Made by a program: the position numbers and the translations under genes | In this document: piece by piece, positions 1 to 10,145 of the stretch | How the letters are laid out: every line of letters starts with the position of its first letter | Position numbering within the stretch: the first letter of the stretch is position 1 | The notes under the pieces: model-generated | Database searches by the model: none | Told to the model about the DNA's origin: nothing | What the model saw: the letters and a program-made list of their open reading frames with translations, nothing else | NCBI RefSeq assembly: GCF_003932715.1 | Contig: NZ_CP020700.1 | Coordinates: 5,664,501-5,728,500 of the forward strand | Source: Streptomyces tsukubensis | GTDB lineage: Bacteria; Actinomycetota; Actinomycetes; Streptomycetales; Streptomycetaceae | Length of the DNA: 64,000 bases | Direction: 5' to 3'

Positions 1-59
1 GCTGTGACCGCCCGCCGAACTCTCCACTCAGTAACACCAGTTCCAGGGAGCTGTTTTCC

Positions 60-650
60 ATGAGCGCCGACTCCATGGCCACCGGGCAGAACGAACACGT
101 CCTCCGCGTCCTTCTGCGGCGGTTCCGTAACTGGCGGTGGCAGCGGCCGTTCTGGGCGGGGCTGTTCACCATGCTCGGCGGCGTTCCGATCGCCTACTTC
201 CCCTATGCCACCCTGAGCGTGGGGAACGTCACGCTGTCCATGTCGACCACGGCGGGCGCCGGATCCCTGATCATCGGCGTGCTGCTGGTCACCCTGGGCT
301 TCACGATGTGGTTCCACCACATCGTCCGGGTGTTCGCCGGTATCGCCGCGATCCTGCTGGCCCTGATCTCCATCCCGGTCGCCAACCTCGGCGGCTTCGG
401 CATGGGTTTCCTGCTCGCGCTGGTGGGCGGTGCGCTCTCCGTCGCGTGGGCGCCGGGCGAGCCCGTCCTCCCGGCGGCCGTCCCACCCCACACCGCGGGG
501 GAGGTTCCAGCACCCCCCGCCGTATCCGTACCGCCGCAAGCGGGCCCCCCGGTGCCGCCCGCGGGTCCGGCCGTCCCGGCCGGGCAGTCCGAGATCTCCC
601 GGGAGGCCGTCGCCACCGAACCGGACGGCGGGAGGAACAGTGCAGGGTGA
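60..650 (+). CDS. DUF6114-type integral membrane protein
   Basis: A 196-residue protein with four hydrophobic segments between about residues 30 and 130 (the first around FWAGLFTMLGGVPIAYF, then MSTTAGAGSLIIGVLLVTLG, a third around VFAGIAAILLALISI and a fourth around GMGFLLALVGGALSVAW), followed by a Pro/Ala/Val-rich, probably cytoplasmic or linker tail. The layout and the RRFRNWRWQRPFWAGLF entry resemble the streptomycete DUF6114 family as I remember it; function unknown. The ATG is supported by GGAG at 47-50. The 3' end overlaps the next gene by 11 bases, so the two are almost certainly co-translated. Confidence 0.8.
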   Translation: MSADSMATGQNEHVLRVLLRRFRNWRWQRPFWAGLFTMLGGVPIAYFPYATLSVGNVTLSMSTTAGAGSLIIGVLLVTLGFTMWFHHIVRVFAGIAAILLALISIPVANLGGFGMGFLLALVGGALSVAWAPGEPVLPAAVPPHTAGEVPAPPAVSVPPQAGPPVPPAGPAVPAGQSEISREAVATEPDGGRNSAG

Positions 651-2088
651 TGTCGTGCCGCCGGACCCGGCCGCGGCGGGCGGGGGGCGCGGCAGGAGGG
701 GGCCGCGGCACGCGGCTCCCCGTAAATCACTGCTGAGCAAGCTCCAGCGGCCCGCGGGCAAGGCGATAGCCCTGGCCGCGATGCCGACCGCGGTGCTCGT
801 GGGGATGGGGTTCACCCCCCGCCTCGCCCTCGCGGAGAGCAAGGACATACCGTTCGCCCCCGGCCCGTGTGTGACCCGGTCCGACGAGGCCCCGGCCGGG
901 GAACCGCCCGCTCCGAAGCCGTCGGAGACCGCGAAGCCTCCCGAGCGGACGGAGCCGGCCGACCCGCCTCCGCCCTCCCGGCCCCCGGTCCCGCAGCCCG
1001 ATGCGTCCGAGGAAGCGGGGGAGTCCGGGGAGAACGACGAGGCGCCGGAGCGGGAGACTTCGGAGGAGCACGGGGAGCCGGGCGAACTGCCGTCCGCGCA
1101 GGAGGCGGCGGAGGGGCGGCGGCCCAAGGCCCGTGAGCCCGCTGCCCCGGCTGCCGCACCGGGCACCGTCGGGGCGAGCCCCGCCGCGAGCCGTGACCCA
1201 TGGGATCCGCTGGGTCTCGGCGACGCTCTCAAGGATCTCTTCGGCCTTCCCGACGGGAAGAAGCCGCCCACGACCGCACCGCCTACCGGCCCCCCGGGCA
1301 CCACCCCGCCCGCACCTCCCTCGACGGCCGAACCGCCGGGGAAGCCGGGTAAAGCAGGCAAGCCGGGCAAGCCGGGTGAGCCGGGGAACGGGCAGGGGAA
1401 GACCCCGCCGTCCACCGGTTCGGGAAAGCAGCCCGCGGCCCGGCCGGACGGCGGCGCCGCGGACCGTACGAAAGAGGCCGTCGCGGACGCGGCTGCCCGG
1501 GCCGGGGCCGAGGTGGCGGAGCTCGACGAGAGCGCCAAGGGCCTCGAACCCCGGAAGGACGAGGACATCCCCGAGGGCGCCAAACCGCGCATTCCGTGCG
1601 CCACCCCGGATCCGGAGGCGCTCGCCGCCGCGGAGGAGGAGCCGGGCATACCGGCGGTCCCCGACGATCCGTGGATCCTGAAGAGCTCGGCGCTCACCCT
1701 CAAGGGCCTCAAGTACCACGGCATCGTCGAGGTCCGCACCGGCGGCGGGGAGCTGAAGCCCGTCCTGAAGTTCACGGCGAAGGCCGTGGACATCAGGGAC
1801 CTCCACCAGCTCGCGGTCGGCCCGCTGGGGCGGACCATGCACGTCGAGGCGCGCAAGGGCTCCGTATCGACGATCACCGAAGGCCCGGTGACCATGTACA
1901 CGGAGGAGCTGAAGGGCAACCTCTTCGGCATCTTCCCGGTGACCTTCGGCCCCGGGACGCCCCCGCCGCTCGATGTGCCGTACGCCGTCTTCACCGATGT
2001 GACGGTGAAACAGGCCGGCCAGTTCGGCGGCAGACTGACCGTTCCCGGTCTGCACAACTACCTCACGGACGGTCAGGCGTCCTGGTAG
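640..2088 (+). CDS. Pro/Glu-rich secreted or membrane-anchored protein with C-terminal globular domain
   Basis: The open frame extends upstream, but only the GTG at 640, inside the end of the preceding gene, makes biological sense; it gives 482 residues. A basic stretch precedes a hydrophobic segment near residues 45-65 (AIALAAMPTAVLVGMGFTPRLALA), which looks like a signal or anchor. Next comes a long disordered Pro/Glu/Ser region, then a Gly-Pro-Lys collagen-like run near residues 235-255 (KPGKAGKPGKPGEPG), then a more ordered domain from about residue 340 to the end (starting DDPWILKSSALTLKG) with alternating hydrophobic strands. Function is not recognised. Overlap with the upstream DUF6114 gene suggests the pair acts together at the cell envelope. 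Confidence 0.75.
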   Translation: MQGDVVPPDPAAAGGGRGRRGPRHAAPRKSLLSKLQRPAGKAIALAAMPTAVLVGMGFTPRLALAESKDIPFAPGPCVTRSDEAPAGEPPAPKPSETAKPPERTEPADPPPPSRPPVPQPDASEEAGESGENDEAPERETSEEHGEPGELPSAQEAAEGRRPKAREPAAPAAAPGTVGASPAASRDPWDPLGLGDALKDLFGLPDGKKPPTTAPPTGPPGTTPPAPPSTAEPPGKPGKAGKPGKPGEPGNGQGKTPPSTGSGKQPAARPDGGAADRTKEAVADAAARAGAEVAELDESAKGLEPRKDEDIPEGAKPRIPCATPDPEALAAAEEEPGIPAVPDDPWILKSSALTLKGLKYHGIVEVRTGGGELKPVLKFTAKAVDIRDLHQLAVGPLGRTMHVEARKGSVSTITEGPVTMYTEELKGNLFGIFPVTFGPGTPPPLDVPYAVFTDVTVKQAGQFGGRLTVPGLHNYLTDGQASW

Positions 2089-2190
2089 GCACGGGATACT
2101 TCCCGGCTCCCGGGTGACAGGCCCGGAGCCGGATGCACCACGGGCAGGCCGTGGGCCGTTTCAGGTGCGGTCCACGGTCTGCCCGTTTCG

Positions 2191-2226
2191 GTGTGCAGAT
2201 GTGTGCAGGTGTGTGCAGGTGGGTGC
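2191..2226. repeat. 10-bp tandem repeat between convergent genes
   Basis: Three tandem copies of GTGTGCAGRT and a partial fourth lie in the convergent gap between the gene ending at 2088 and pyk ending at 2235. No function is apparent; replication slippage in a non-coding spacer is the simplest explanation. Confidence 0.7.
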
Positions 2227-2234
2227 GGCTCTGC

Positions 2235-3659
2235 TCAGGCCTGGGAGCCCAGGTGGTGCACCCGCACCATGTTGGTGGTGCCCGGGACACCCGGCGGGGA
2301 ACCGGCCGTGATGATCATGATGTCGCCGGCGTTGTGGCGCTGGAGCTTCAGCAGCTCGGCGTCGACCAGATCGACCATCGCGTCGGTGTTGTCGACGTGC
2401 GGCACCACGAAGGACTCGATGCCCCAGCTCAGGGTGAGCTGGTTGCGGGTCGACTCCTCGGTGGTGAAGGCGAGGATCGGCTGGCAGACCCGGTAGCGCG
2501 AGAGCCGGCGGGCGGTGTCGCCGGACTGGGTGAAGGCCACCAGGGCCTTGCCGTCCAGGAAGTCCGCGATCTCGCAGGCCGCGCGGGCGACGGAACCGCC
2601 CTGGGTACGGGGCTTCTTGCCGGGGACCAGCGGCTGCAGGCCCTTCGAGAGCAGCTCCTCCTCCGCCGCGACCACGATGCGGGACATCGTCTTCACGGTC
2701 TCCAGCGGATAGGCGCCCACCGAGGACTCCGCCGAGAGCATGACCGCGTCCGCGCCGTCGAGGATCGCATTGGCGACGTCGGAGGCCTCGGCGCGGGTCG
2801 GACGGGAGTTGGTGATCATCGACTCCATCATCTGGGTCGCGACGATCACCGGCTTGGCGTTGCGGCGGCAGAGCTCGATCAGCCGCTTCTGGACCATCGG
2901 GACCTTTTCGAGCGGATACTCGACGGCCAGGTCGCCGCGGGCCACCATCACACCGTCGAACGCCATCACGACGGCTTCCATGTTCTCGACGGCCTGCGGC
3001 TTCTCCACCTTGGCGATGACGGGGACCCGGCGGCCCACCTCGTCCATCACCTTGTGGACGTCCTTGACGTCCTCGGCGTCCCGGACGAAGGAGAGGGCGA
3101 CCAGATCGCAGCCCATCCGCAGGGCGAAGCGCAGGTCCTCGACGTCCTTCTCGGACAGGGCGGGGACGTTCACCGCGGCACCGGGGAGGTTGATGCCCTT
3201 GTGGTCGGAGATGACGCCGCCCTCGACGACGATCGTCTTCACCCGCTGCCCGTCGACCTCGACGACCCGCAGTTCGACGTTGCCGTCGTTGATCAGGACC
3301 TGGTCGCCCTTGGAGACGTCCCCGGGCAGGCCCTTGTAGGTGGTGCCGCAGATGGTCTTGTCGCCGGGCACGTCCTCGGTGGTGATGGTGAACTCGTCAC
3401 CGCGCACCAGCTCGACGGGACCGTCGGCGAAGGTCTCCAGACGGATCTTGGGGCCCTGCAGGTCGGCCAGTACGCCGATCGCCCGGCCCGTGTCCTCCTG
3501 CGCCTTGCGCAGCCGGTGGTACCGGCCCTCGTGATCGGCGTGGGACCCGTGGCTCATATTGAAGCGGGCCACGTTCATACCGGCCTCGATGAGCGCTTTC
3601 AACTGCTCGTACGAGTCGACGGCGGGGCCCAGTGTGCAGACGATTTTGGAACGGCGCAT
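2235..3659 (-). CDS. pyk: pyruvate kinase
   Basis: A 474-residue pyruvate kinase of normal length, catalysing phosphoenolpyruvate + ADP to pyruvate + ATP in the cytoplasm. It starts MRRSKIVCTLGPA, the usual N-terminus. The substrate and metal loop is present (VLADLQGPKIRLETF), as are the B domain, the ARGDLAVEYPLEKVP signature and the MMESMI catalytic motif. The C-terminal allosteric domain ends in GSPPGVPGTTNMVRVHHL. Gene order (pyk, ackA, pta, then divergent pfkA) matches the second pyruvate kinase locus of S. coelicolor as I remember it (SCO5423), placing both irreversible glycolytic steps next to the overflow acetate pathway. A 12-bp palindrome lies 30 bp upstream of the start. Confidence 0.97.
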   Translation of the reverse strand: MRRSKIVCTLGPAVDSYEQLKALIEAGMNVARFNMSHGSHADHEGRYHRLRKAQEDTGRAIGVLADLQGPKIRLETFADGPVELVRGDEFTITTEDVPGDKTICGTTYKGLPGDVSKGDQVLINDGNVELRVVEVDGQRVKTIVVEGGVISDHKGINLPGAAVNVPALSEKDVEDLRFALRMGCDLVALSFVRDAEDVKDVHKVMDEVGRRVPVIAKVEKPQAVENMEAVVMAFDGVMVARGDLAVEYPLEKVPMVQKRLIELCRRNAKPVIVATQMMESMITNSRPTRAEASDVANAILDGADAVMLSAESSVGAYPLETVKTMSRIVVAAEEELLSKGLQPLVPGKKPRTQGGSVARAACEIADFLDGKALVAFTQSGDTARRLSRYRVCQPILAFTTEESTRNQLTLSWGIESFVVPHVDNTDAMVDLVDAELLKLQRHNAGDIMIITAGSPPGVPGTTNMVRVHHLGSQA

Positions 3660-3688
3660 AAGGCGGATCCTATCGGTTTGTTTCGACT

Positions 3689-3700
3689 CGGAATATTCCG
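3689..3700. promoter_or_regulatory. perfect 12-bp palindrome in the pyk promoter region
   Basis: CGGAATATTCCG is a perfect palindrome in the 74-bp, relatively AT-rich gap upstream of pyk and downstream of ackA. Its position would let a bound repressor or activator act on pyk. No known regulator motif is recognised. Confidence 0.35.
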
Positions 3701-3733
3701 TCTGGTGGAAGATACAAATGGGCGGGTATTCGC

Positions 3734-4972
<1,239 letters not shown>

Positions 4973-5012
4973 GGTCGGTGCCTTCTGGTCGGGGGAGAGG
5001 GTGCTGCGGGGC

Positions 5013-7154
5013 TCAGGCGGGCGTCGCGGCGGTCTCGGCCGCCGGACGTACGGGACGGTCCGGCGCGGGCGCCGGCTGGGCCTGGATCGCGGTGATCGCC
5101 ACCGTGTTCACGATGTCGCCGACCAGCGCGCCGCGGGACAGGTCGTTCACCGGCTTCCGCAGGCCCTGGAGGACCGGGCCCACGGCCACCGCGCCCGCCG
5201 AGCGCTGGACGGCCTTGTAGGTGTTGTTGCCGGTGTTCAGGTCCGGGAAGATCAGCACGGTGGCCCGGCCCGCGACCTCGGACTCCGGCAGCTTGGTCGC
5301 GGCGACGGACGGCTCCACGGCCGCGTCGTACTGGATCGGGCCCTCGATCCGCAGGTCCGGCCGGGACCTGCGGACCAGCTCGGTGGCCTCCCGCACCTTG
5401 TCGACGTCGGCGCCCGAACCCGAGGTGCCGGTGGAGTACGAGAGCATCGCGATCCGCGGTTCGACACCGAACCGGGCCGCGGTCGCCGCCGACTGGACGG
5501 CGATGTCCGCGAGCTGCTCGGCGTTCGGGTCCGGGTTGACCGCGCAGTCGCCGTACACCAGCACCTTGTCGGCCAGGCACATGAAGAAGACCGAGGAGAC
5601 GATCGCCGCGCCGCCCCCGGGGTCCGTCGGCCGCCGGGTCTTGATGATCTCGAAGGCGGGGCGGATGGTGGCGGCCGTGGAGTGCACCGAACCCGACACC
5701 ATGCCGTCGGCCAGCCCCTCCTCGACCATCAGGGTGCCGAAGTAGTTGACGTCCGCGACGACGTCGTACGCCAGCTCCACCGAGATGCCCTTGTGGGCGC
5801 GCAGCTCCGCGTACCGCTCGGCGAAGGGCTGCCGCAGCTCGGAGGTGTTCGGGTCGATGAGCTGGACCGAGGAGAGGTCGATGCCCAGGTCGGCGGCCTT
5901 CTTCCGGATGATGTCCGGATCACCGAGGAGGGTCAGATCGCAGACGTCGCGGCGGACCAGGACGTCCGCGGCGCGGAGCACCCGCTCCTCGGTGCCCTCC
6001 GGGAGCACCACCCGGCGGCGGTCTGCCCTGGCCTGCTCCAGCAGCTCGTGCTCGAACATCATGGGGGTCACCCGGCCGCTGCGGGCCACGGCGAGCCGGT
6101 CCAGCAGTCCGGCGCTGTCGACATGGCGTTCGAAGAGGCCGAGGGCGGTCTCCGCCTTGCGCGGGGTGGCGCCGCTGAGCTTGCCCTCCAGCTTGAACAG
6201 CTCGGCGGCGGTGGGGAAGCTGGTGGCGGCGACGGAGACCACCGGGGTGCCGGGGGCGAGCTTGGCCGCCAGGGTGAGGACCTCGTCGGTGGGCCGCTCG
6301 TCGAGGGTGAGGAGGACGCCCGCGATGGGCGGGGTGCCCGCGGAGTGCGCGGCCAGTGCGCCGACCACCAGATCGGCCCGGTCGCCGGGGGTGACCACCA
6401 TGCAGCCGGGGGTCAGGGCGGTGAGGAAGTTCGGCAGGGTCGCGCCGCCGAAGACGAAGTCGAGGGCGTCGCGCGCGAGCCCGGAGTCGTCGCCCAGCAG
6501 CACCGTGCCGTGGAGGGCCTGGGTGATCTGGGCGACCGTGGGCGCGGCGAGCGCGGGCTCGTCCGGGAGGACGTAGCAGGGGACGGGGAGGCGGGCCGCG
6601 AGCCGCTCGGCTATGGACTCCCGGTCGGCGGGCGCCACCCGGTTCACCGTCAGGGCGAGGATGTCGCAGCCCAGGGCCTCGTAGGCGCGGAAGGCGTTAC
6701 GGGCCTCGGCCCGTACCGATTCCGCGGTCTGGCCGCGGCCGCCGACGACGGGGATCACGGAGGCGCCGAACTCGTTGGCGAGCCGGGCGTTCAGCGCCAG
6801 CTCGTCGGGGAGCTGGGTGGCGGCGAAGTCGGTGCCCAGCACCAGGACGACCTCGTACTCCCGGGCGACCCGGTGGAAGCGGTCGACGAGCCGGGAGACC
6901 AGCTCGTCGGTGCCCTGCTCGGCCTGGAGCGCGGAGGCCTCGTGGTAGTCGAGGCCGTAGACGGTCCCCGGGTCCTGGGTCAGCCGGTACCGGGCCCGGA
7001 GCAGTTCGAAGAGCCGGTCGGGGCCGTCGTGCACCAGCGGCCGGAAGACGCCCACCCGGTCCACCTGGCGGGTGAGGAGTTCCATGACCCCCAGCTCCAC
7101 GACCTGCCGGCCGTCCCCGCGGTCGATTCCGGTCACGTACACGCTGCGCGTCAC
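5013..7154 (-). CDS. pta: phosphate acetyltransferase (long, two-domain form)
   Basis: A 713-residue phosphotransacetylase, making acetyl phosphate from acetyl-CoA. It is the long form: an N-terminal P-loop/BioD-like domain (residues 1 to about 220), a central DRTGG domain, and the catalytic PTA_PTB domain from about residue 380 (VVLPEGTEERVLRAADVL, then DGMVSGSVHSTAATIRP, then SYSTGTSGSGADVDKV). First gene of the pta-ackA pair. The upstream region contains an imperfect inverted repeat at 7242-7278. Start ATG at 7154 gives the typical MTRSVYVTGID opening. Confidence 0.96.
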   Translation of the reverse strand: MTRSVYVTGIDRGDGRQVVELGVMELLTRQVDRVGVFRPLVHDGPDRLFELLRARYRLTQDPGTVYGLDYHEASALQAEQGTDELVSRLVDRFHRVAREYEVVLVLGTDFAATQLPDELALNARLANEFGASVIPVVGGRGQTAESVRAEARNAFRAYEALGCDILALTVNRVAPADRESIAERLAARLPVPCYVLPDEPALAAPTVAQITQALHGTVLLGDDSGLARDALDFVFGGATLPNFLTALTPGCMVVTPGDRADLVVGALAAHSAGTPPIAGVLLTLDERPTDEVLTLAAKLAPGTPVVSVAATSFPTAAELFKLEGKLSGATPRKAETALGLFERHVDSAGLLDRLAVARSGRVTPMMFEHELLEQARADRRRVVLPEGTEERVLRAADVLVRRDVCDLTLLGDPDIIRKKAADLGIDLSSVQLIDPNTSELRQPFAERYAELRAHKGISVELAYDVVADVNYFGTLMVEEGLADGMVSGSVHSTAATIRPAFEIIKTRRPTDPGGGAAIVSSVFFMCLADKVLVYGDCAVNPDPNAEQLADIAVQSAATAARFGVEPRIAMLSYSTGTSGSGADVDKVREATELVRRSRPDLRIEGPIQYDAAVEPSVAATKLPESEVAGRATVLIFPDLNTGNNTYKAVQRSAGAVAVGPVLQGLRKPVNDLSRGALVGDIVNTVAITAIQAQPAPAPDRPVRPAAETAATPA

Positions 7155-7241
7155 GTGTGCTCTCCTGTTCGCTTCGCTCTTCTTGAAGGCTCGGTTCGCC
7201 TGTGCATACGTCGTGCGACCCGTATCACACGCCGTCCTGAT

Positions 7242-7278
7242 CTTTTCTGTGCGGCCGCGGTACGACCGCGCAGAAAAG
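7242..7278. promoter_or_regulatory. 13-bp inverted repeat upstream of pta
   Basis: CTTTTCTGTGCGG (7242-7254) pairs with CCGCGCAGAAAAG (7266-7278) with one G-U-type mismatch and an 11-base loop. It sits about 90 bases upstream of pta and could be an operator, or a leader hairpin if transcription starts upstream of it. It is 270 bp from pfkA, so pta is the likelier target. Confidence 0.4.
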
Positions 7279-7419
7279 CCGCCGAAGAGCGGCCTTTCCC
7301 TCTTGACGATACCTCCGTCGGTGCGCTAAGTGCCTGGCGGGTCGGCAGGGAGGGGAGGGGCGTACGTCCCGGCGGCCCGGGCGGCCCGGTGTACGGCGGT
7401 CGTCCCCGGGTAGCCGCTC

Positions 7420-7450
7420 CCCGACCCACCCCCGACCCACCCCCGACCCA
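7420..7450. repeat. three 11-bp tandem repeats (CCCGACCCACC) before pfkA
   Basis: Three near-identical copies of CCCGACCCACC lie about 95 bp upstream of the pfkA start codon. Within the 391-bp pta-pfkA gap this is the only other structure I see. It may be slippage-prone spacer DNA. Confidence 0.6.
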
Positions 7451-7545
7451 TGCCGGACTGCAGAAGCGGCAGCGGCGGTCTCCGCCGCGTGGAACAATTG
7501 ATTTCCGGCTCAAACGTCCCATTGACGAGCAGGAGACACAGCGCG

Positions 7546-8571
7546 ATGCGTATCGGAGTGCTCACCGCCGGAGGCGACTGCCCCGGACTGAACGCGGTCA
7601 TCCGGTCGGTCGTGCACCGGGCCATCACCGGGTACGGCGACGAGGTCATCGGTTTCGAGGACGGCTTCAAGGGCCTGCTGGACGGGCACTACCGCCCCCT
7701 CGACCTCAACGCCGTCAGCGGAATCCTGGCCCGGGGCGGCACCATCCTCGGCTCGGCCCGGCTGGAGCGGGCCCGGCTGCGCGAGGCGGCCGAGAACTGC
7801 GGCGAGATCCAGCGGCGCTACGGGATCGACGTCCTCATCCCCATCGGCGGCGAGGGCACCCTCACCGCCTCCCGGATGCTCTCCGAGGCGGGCATGCCCG
7901 TGGTGGGCGTCCCGAAGACCATCGACAACGACATCTCCGCCACCGACCGGACCTTCGGCTTCGACACCGCGGTGACCGTCGCCACCGAGGCCATCGACCG
8001 GCTGAAGACCACCGCCGAATCGCATCAGCGGGTGATGGTCGTCGAGGTCATGGGACGGCACGCGGGCTGGATCGCCCTGGAGTCCGGGATGGCGGGCGGC
8101 GCCCACGGCATCTGCCTTCCGGAGCGGTCCTTCCAGGTCGAGGACCTGGTCAAGATGGTCGAGGAGCGGTTCGACCGGGGCAAGAAGTTCGCCGTCATCT
8201 GTGTGGCCGAGGGCGCGCATCCCGCCGAGGGCTCCATGGACTACCGCAAGGGCGAGATCGACCAGTTCGGCCACGAGCGTTTCCAGGGCATCGGCAACCG
8301 GCTGGCGGCCGAGCTGGAGCACCGGCTCGGCAAGGAGGCCAAGCCGGTGATCCTCGGACACGTCCAGCGCGGCGGTGTGCCGACGGCGTACGACAGGGTG
8401 CTCGCCACCCGCTTCGGCTGGCACGCCGTCGAGGCGGCGCACCGCGGCGACTTCGGCCGGATGACCTCGCTGCGCGGGACGGACATCGTGATGGCGCCGC
8501 TGGCCGACGCGGTGACGCAGCTCAAGAAGGTCCCGACGGACCGGATGAACGAGGCGGAGTCCGTCTTCTGA
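7546..8571 (+). CDS. pfkA: ATP-dependent 6-phosphofructokinase
   Basis: Phosphorylates fructose 6-phosphate to fructose 1,6-bisphosphate. The ATG at 7546 follows AGGAGA at 7531-7536 and gives 341 residues starting MRIGVLTAGGDCPGLNAVI, matching streptomycete PfkA length; the open frame further upstream is not coding. Motifs: GGEGTL (Gly at the position that distinguishes ATP from PPi enzymes), PKTIDNDI for the sugar phosphate, and MGRHAGWIAL. The Lys in PKTIDND replaces the Gly of E. coli GTIDND, a combination typical of group III actinobacterial enzymes. A strong terminator hairpin follows at 8642-8687. Confidence 0.97.
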   Translation: MRIGVLTAGGDCPGLNAVIRSVVHRAITGYGDEVIGFEDGFKGLLDGHYRPLDLNAVSGILARGGTILGSARLERARLREAAENCGEIQRRYGIDVLIPIGGEGTLTASRMLSEAGMPVVGVPKTIDNDISATDRTFGFDTAVTVATEAIDRLKTTAESHQRVMVVEVMGRHAGWIALESGMAGGAHGICLPERSFQVEDLVKMVEERFDRGKKFAVICVAEGAHPAEGSMDYRKGEIDQFGHERFQGIGNRLAAELEHRLGKEAKPVILGHVQRGGVPTAYDRVLATRFGWHAVEAAHRGDFGRMTSLRGTDIVMAPLADAVTQLKKVPTDRMNEAESVF

Positions 8572-8641
8572 CCTCGCCCGCCCGACCGTACCCCCCGACC
8601 GGGGCCCCCTGATCTCAAGGGCGCAGCCGGCCGGAGGGGAG

Positions 8642-8687
8642 ACGAGTGGCCTTGGCCGATCCCCGTGCTTCGGCCAGGGCCACTCGT
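8642..8687 (+). terminator. 18-bp stem terminator after pfkA
   Basis: Positions 8642-8659 pair with 8670-8687 over 18 bp with one T-G wobble and a 10-base loop (tccccgtgct), 70 bases past the pfkA stop. There is no T-run, as is usual in Streptomyces. Confidence 0.75.
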
Positions 8688-8690
8688 GTA

Positions 8691-8721
8691 TCCCCCGTGC
8701 TTCCCCCGTGTTTCCCCCGAT
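8691..8721. repeat. 11-bp tandem repeat (TCCCCCGTGYT)
   Basis: Two full copies and one partial copy of TCCCCCGTGYT lie just past the pfkA terminator. The rest of the 401-bp pfkA-to-iminopeptidase gap shows no gene. Confidence 0.6.
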
Positions 8722-8972
8722 ACGTCCGCACCCACGGGCAGTGCCCCTGCCCCGGGGAGCGGCCGGTGCCCCTACTCTTGCCCGGCCCGTACGGCCCCGG
8801 CAAGGGAGTGCGCCGTCCGGGACATGTCCCGCCCTGTCCCACCGCTGTCCCGGCAGGTCGGCGCGGGTCGGAGGAGTCCCCGATCCGCCGCCGCAGGGCC
8901 ACGAAATTGCTTCGCCGGCGAGCGCGCCCGGCGGATACGATTCCCGGCCGAGAAGGGGAGCCCGCCTTGCCC

Positions 8973-10109
8973 GTGGAGCCGCCGCCGCACCCGGTCCCGC
9001 CGTCCGCCGAAGCTCCGCGCGAGCTGTATCCGCCCATCCGTCCGTACGATGCGGGCCTGCTCGACGTCGGTGACGGACAGCACGTGTACTGGGAGGTCTG
9101 CGGCAATCCGCGCGGAAAGCCCGCAGTCGTCGTCCACGGCGGGCCCGGCAGCGGCTGCACCGAGCGCATGCGCCGCTACTGCGATCCCGAGCGCTACCGC
9201 ATCGTCCTCTTCGACCAGCGGGGCTGCGGCCGCAGCACTCCGCACGCCGCCGACCCCACGGCCGCTCTGCGCCACAACACCACCGGCCGGCTCGTCGCCG
9301 ATATGGAGCGGCTCCGCACCCTGCTGGGCATCGAGAGCTGGCTGCTCTTCGGCGGCTCCTGGGGTTCGACGCTGATCCTCGCCTATGCACAGGAGCATCC
9401 GGAACGGGTGTCGGAGATCGTCCTGTCGAGCGTCACCACCACCCGGCGCTCCGAGATCGACTGGCTGTACCGGGGCGCGGGCCGGTTCTTCCCCCGGGAG
9501 TGGGAGCGCTTCCTCGCCGGTGCCCCGGGCACACCCCGCGACGGCGATGTCGTCGGCGCCTACGCCGCGCTGATGAACCACCCGAACACTGCCGTCCGCG
9601 AGCGGGCGGCGCTCGACTGGTGCGACTGGGAGGATGCCGTACTCTCCGGGGAGCCCGCGGCCCGAACCAGCCCCCGGCCGTACGGCGACCGGCCGCCGGC
9701 CGCCCGGCTCGCGATGGTCCGCATCTGCTCCCACTACTTCAGCCACGGCGCCTGGCTGGAGGAGGGCGTCCTGCTGCGCGAGGCACACCGGCTGGCCGGG
9801 ATCCCGGGCGTACTCACCCATGGACGGCTCGACCTCAGCACCCCCCTCGACACTGCCTGGGAGCTCTCCCGGGCCTGGCCGGGCGCGGAGCTGACCGTCG
9901 TCGAGGACGCGGGGCATCAGGTCCTGTCCGGGCGATCTTCGAGGATCAGCCCGCGGCGTCAGATGCGGTGCATCGCAAGGCGGAGGTCCACGGCTCGTAC
10001 GTATGGGGGCACCCCCGCGCCCGGAGGGCTGCGGGGGAGTACTTGCGTGGTCCGACAACGCGGCGTGGGGGTCCCTCCCGGGCCGCCAGGCCCAGGGGGA
10101 GTGCCGTAG
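8973..10109 (+). CDS. pip: proline iminopeptidase-like alpha/beta hydrolase, C-terminus replaced by an inserted element
   Basis: Family S33 aminopeptidase removing N-terminal proline. Motifs: VHGGPGSGC oxyanion segment, FDQRGCGRSTPH, the nucleophile elbow GGSWGS, the acid in THGRLDLSTP and the catalytic His in EDAGHQ. The native frame runs to 9920 (316 residues from GTG 8973). Two residues after the catalytic His it enters a 223-bp element, which supplies 62 foreign residues and a TAG at 10107. The missing native end (AWGGDTTRTHLL... to SAR) survives in the same frame at 10146-10229. All triad residues remain, but the C-terminal helix is lost, so activity is uncertain. GGGGAG at 8955-8960 would also fit a TTG start at 8967. 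Confidence 0.85.
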   Translation: MEPPPHPVPPSAEAPRELYPPIRPYDAGLLDVGDGQHVYWEVCGNPRGKPAVVVHGGPGSGCTERMRRYCDPERYRIVLFDQRGCGRSTPHAADPTAALRHNTTGRLVADMERLRTLLGIESWLLFGGSWGSTLILAYAQEHPERVSEIVLSSVTTTRRSEIDWLYRGAGRFFPREWERFLAGAPGTPRDGDVVGAYAALMNHPNTAVRERAALDWCDWEDAVLSGEPAARTSPRPYGDRPPAARLAMVRICSHYFSHGAWLEEGVLLREAHRLAGIPGVLTHGRLDLSTPLDTAWELSRAWPGAELTVVEDAGHQVLSGRSSRISPRRQMRCIARRRSTARTYGGTPAPGGLRGSTCVVRQRGVGVPPGPPGPGGVP

Positions 10110-10145
10110 CTGTCGTCGCGGGCCCGACAAGATCGCCCGGACAGG
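9923..10145. mobile_element. MITE-like element, 223 bp, 17-bp perfect terminal inverted repeats
   Basis: CCTGTCCGGGCGATCTT at 9923-9939 is the exact reverse complement of 10129-10145. Removing 9921-10145 (225 bp, 75 codons) restores an uninterrupted iminopeptidase reading frame, which shows directly that this is an insertion. It has no transposase ORF. The interior contains G- and C-run inverted segments (around 10003-10035 and 10068-10100). I could not identify a target-site duplication with confidence: the ends are flanked by catcaggt on the left and gcctggg on the right. It was presumably mobilised in trans by an IS element elsewhere in the genome. Confidence 0.85.

Noticed and set aside
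430..639. Upstream extension of the gene at 640
   Set aside because: Lies over the DUF6114 gene in another frame; the GTG at 640 gives the only plausible start.
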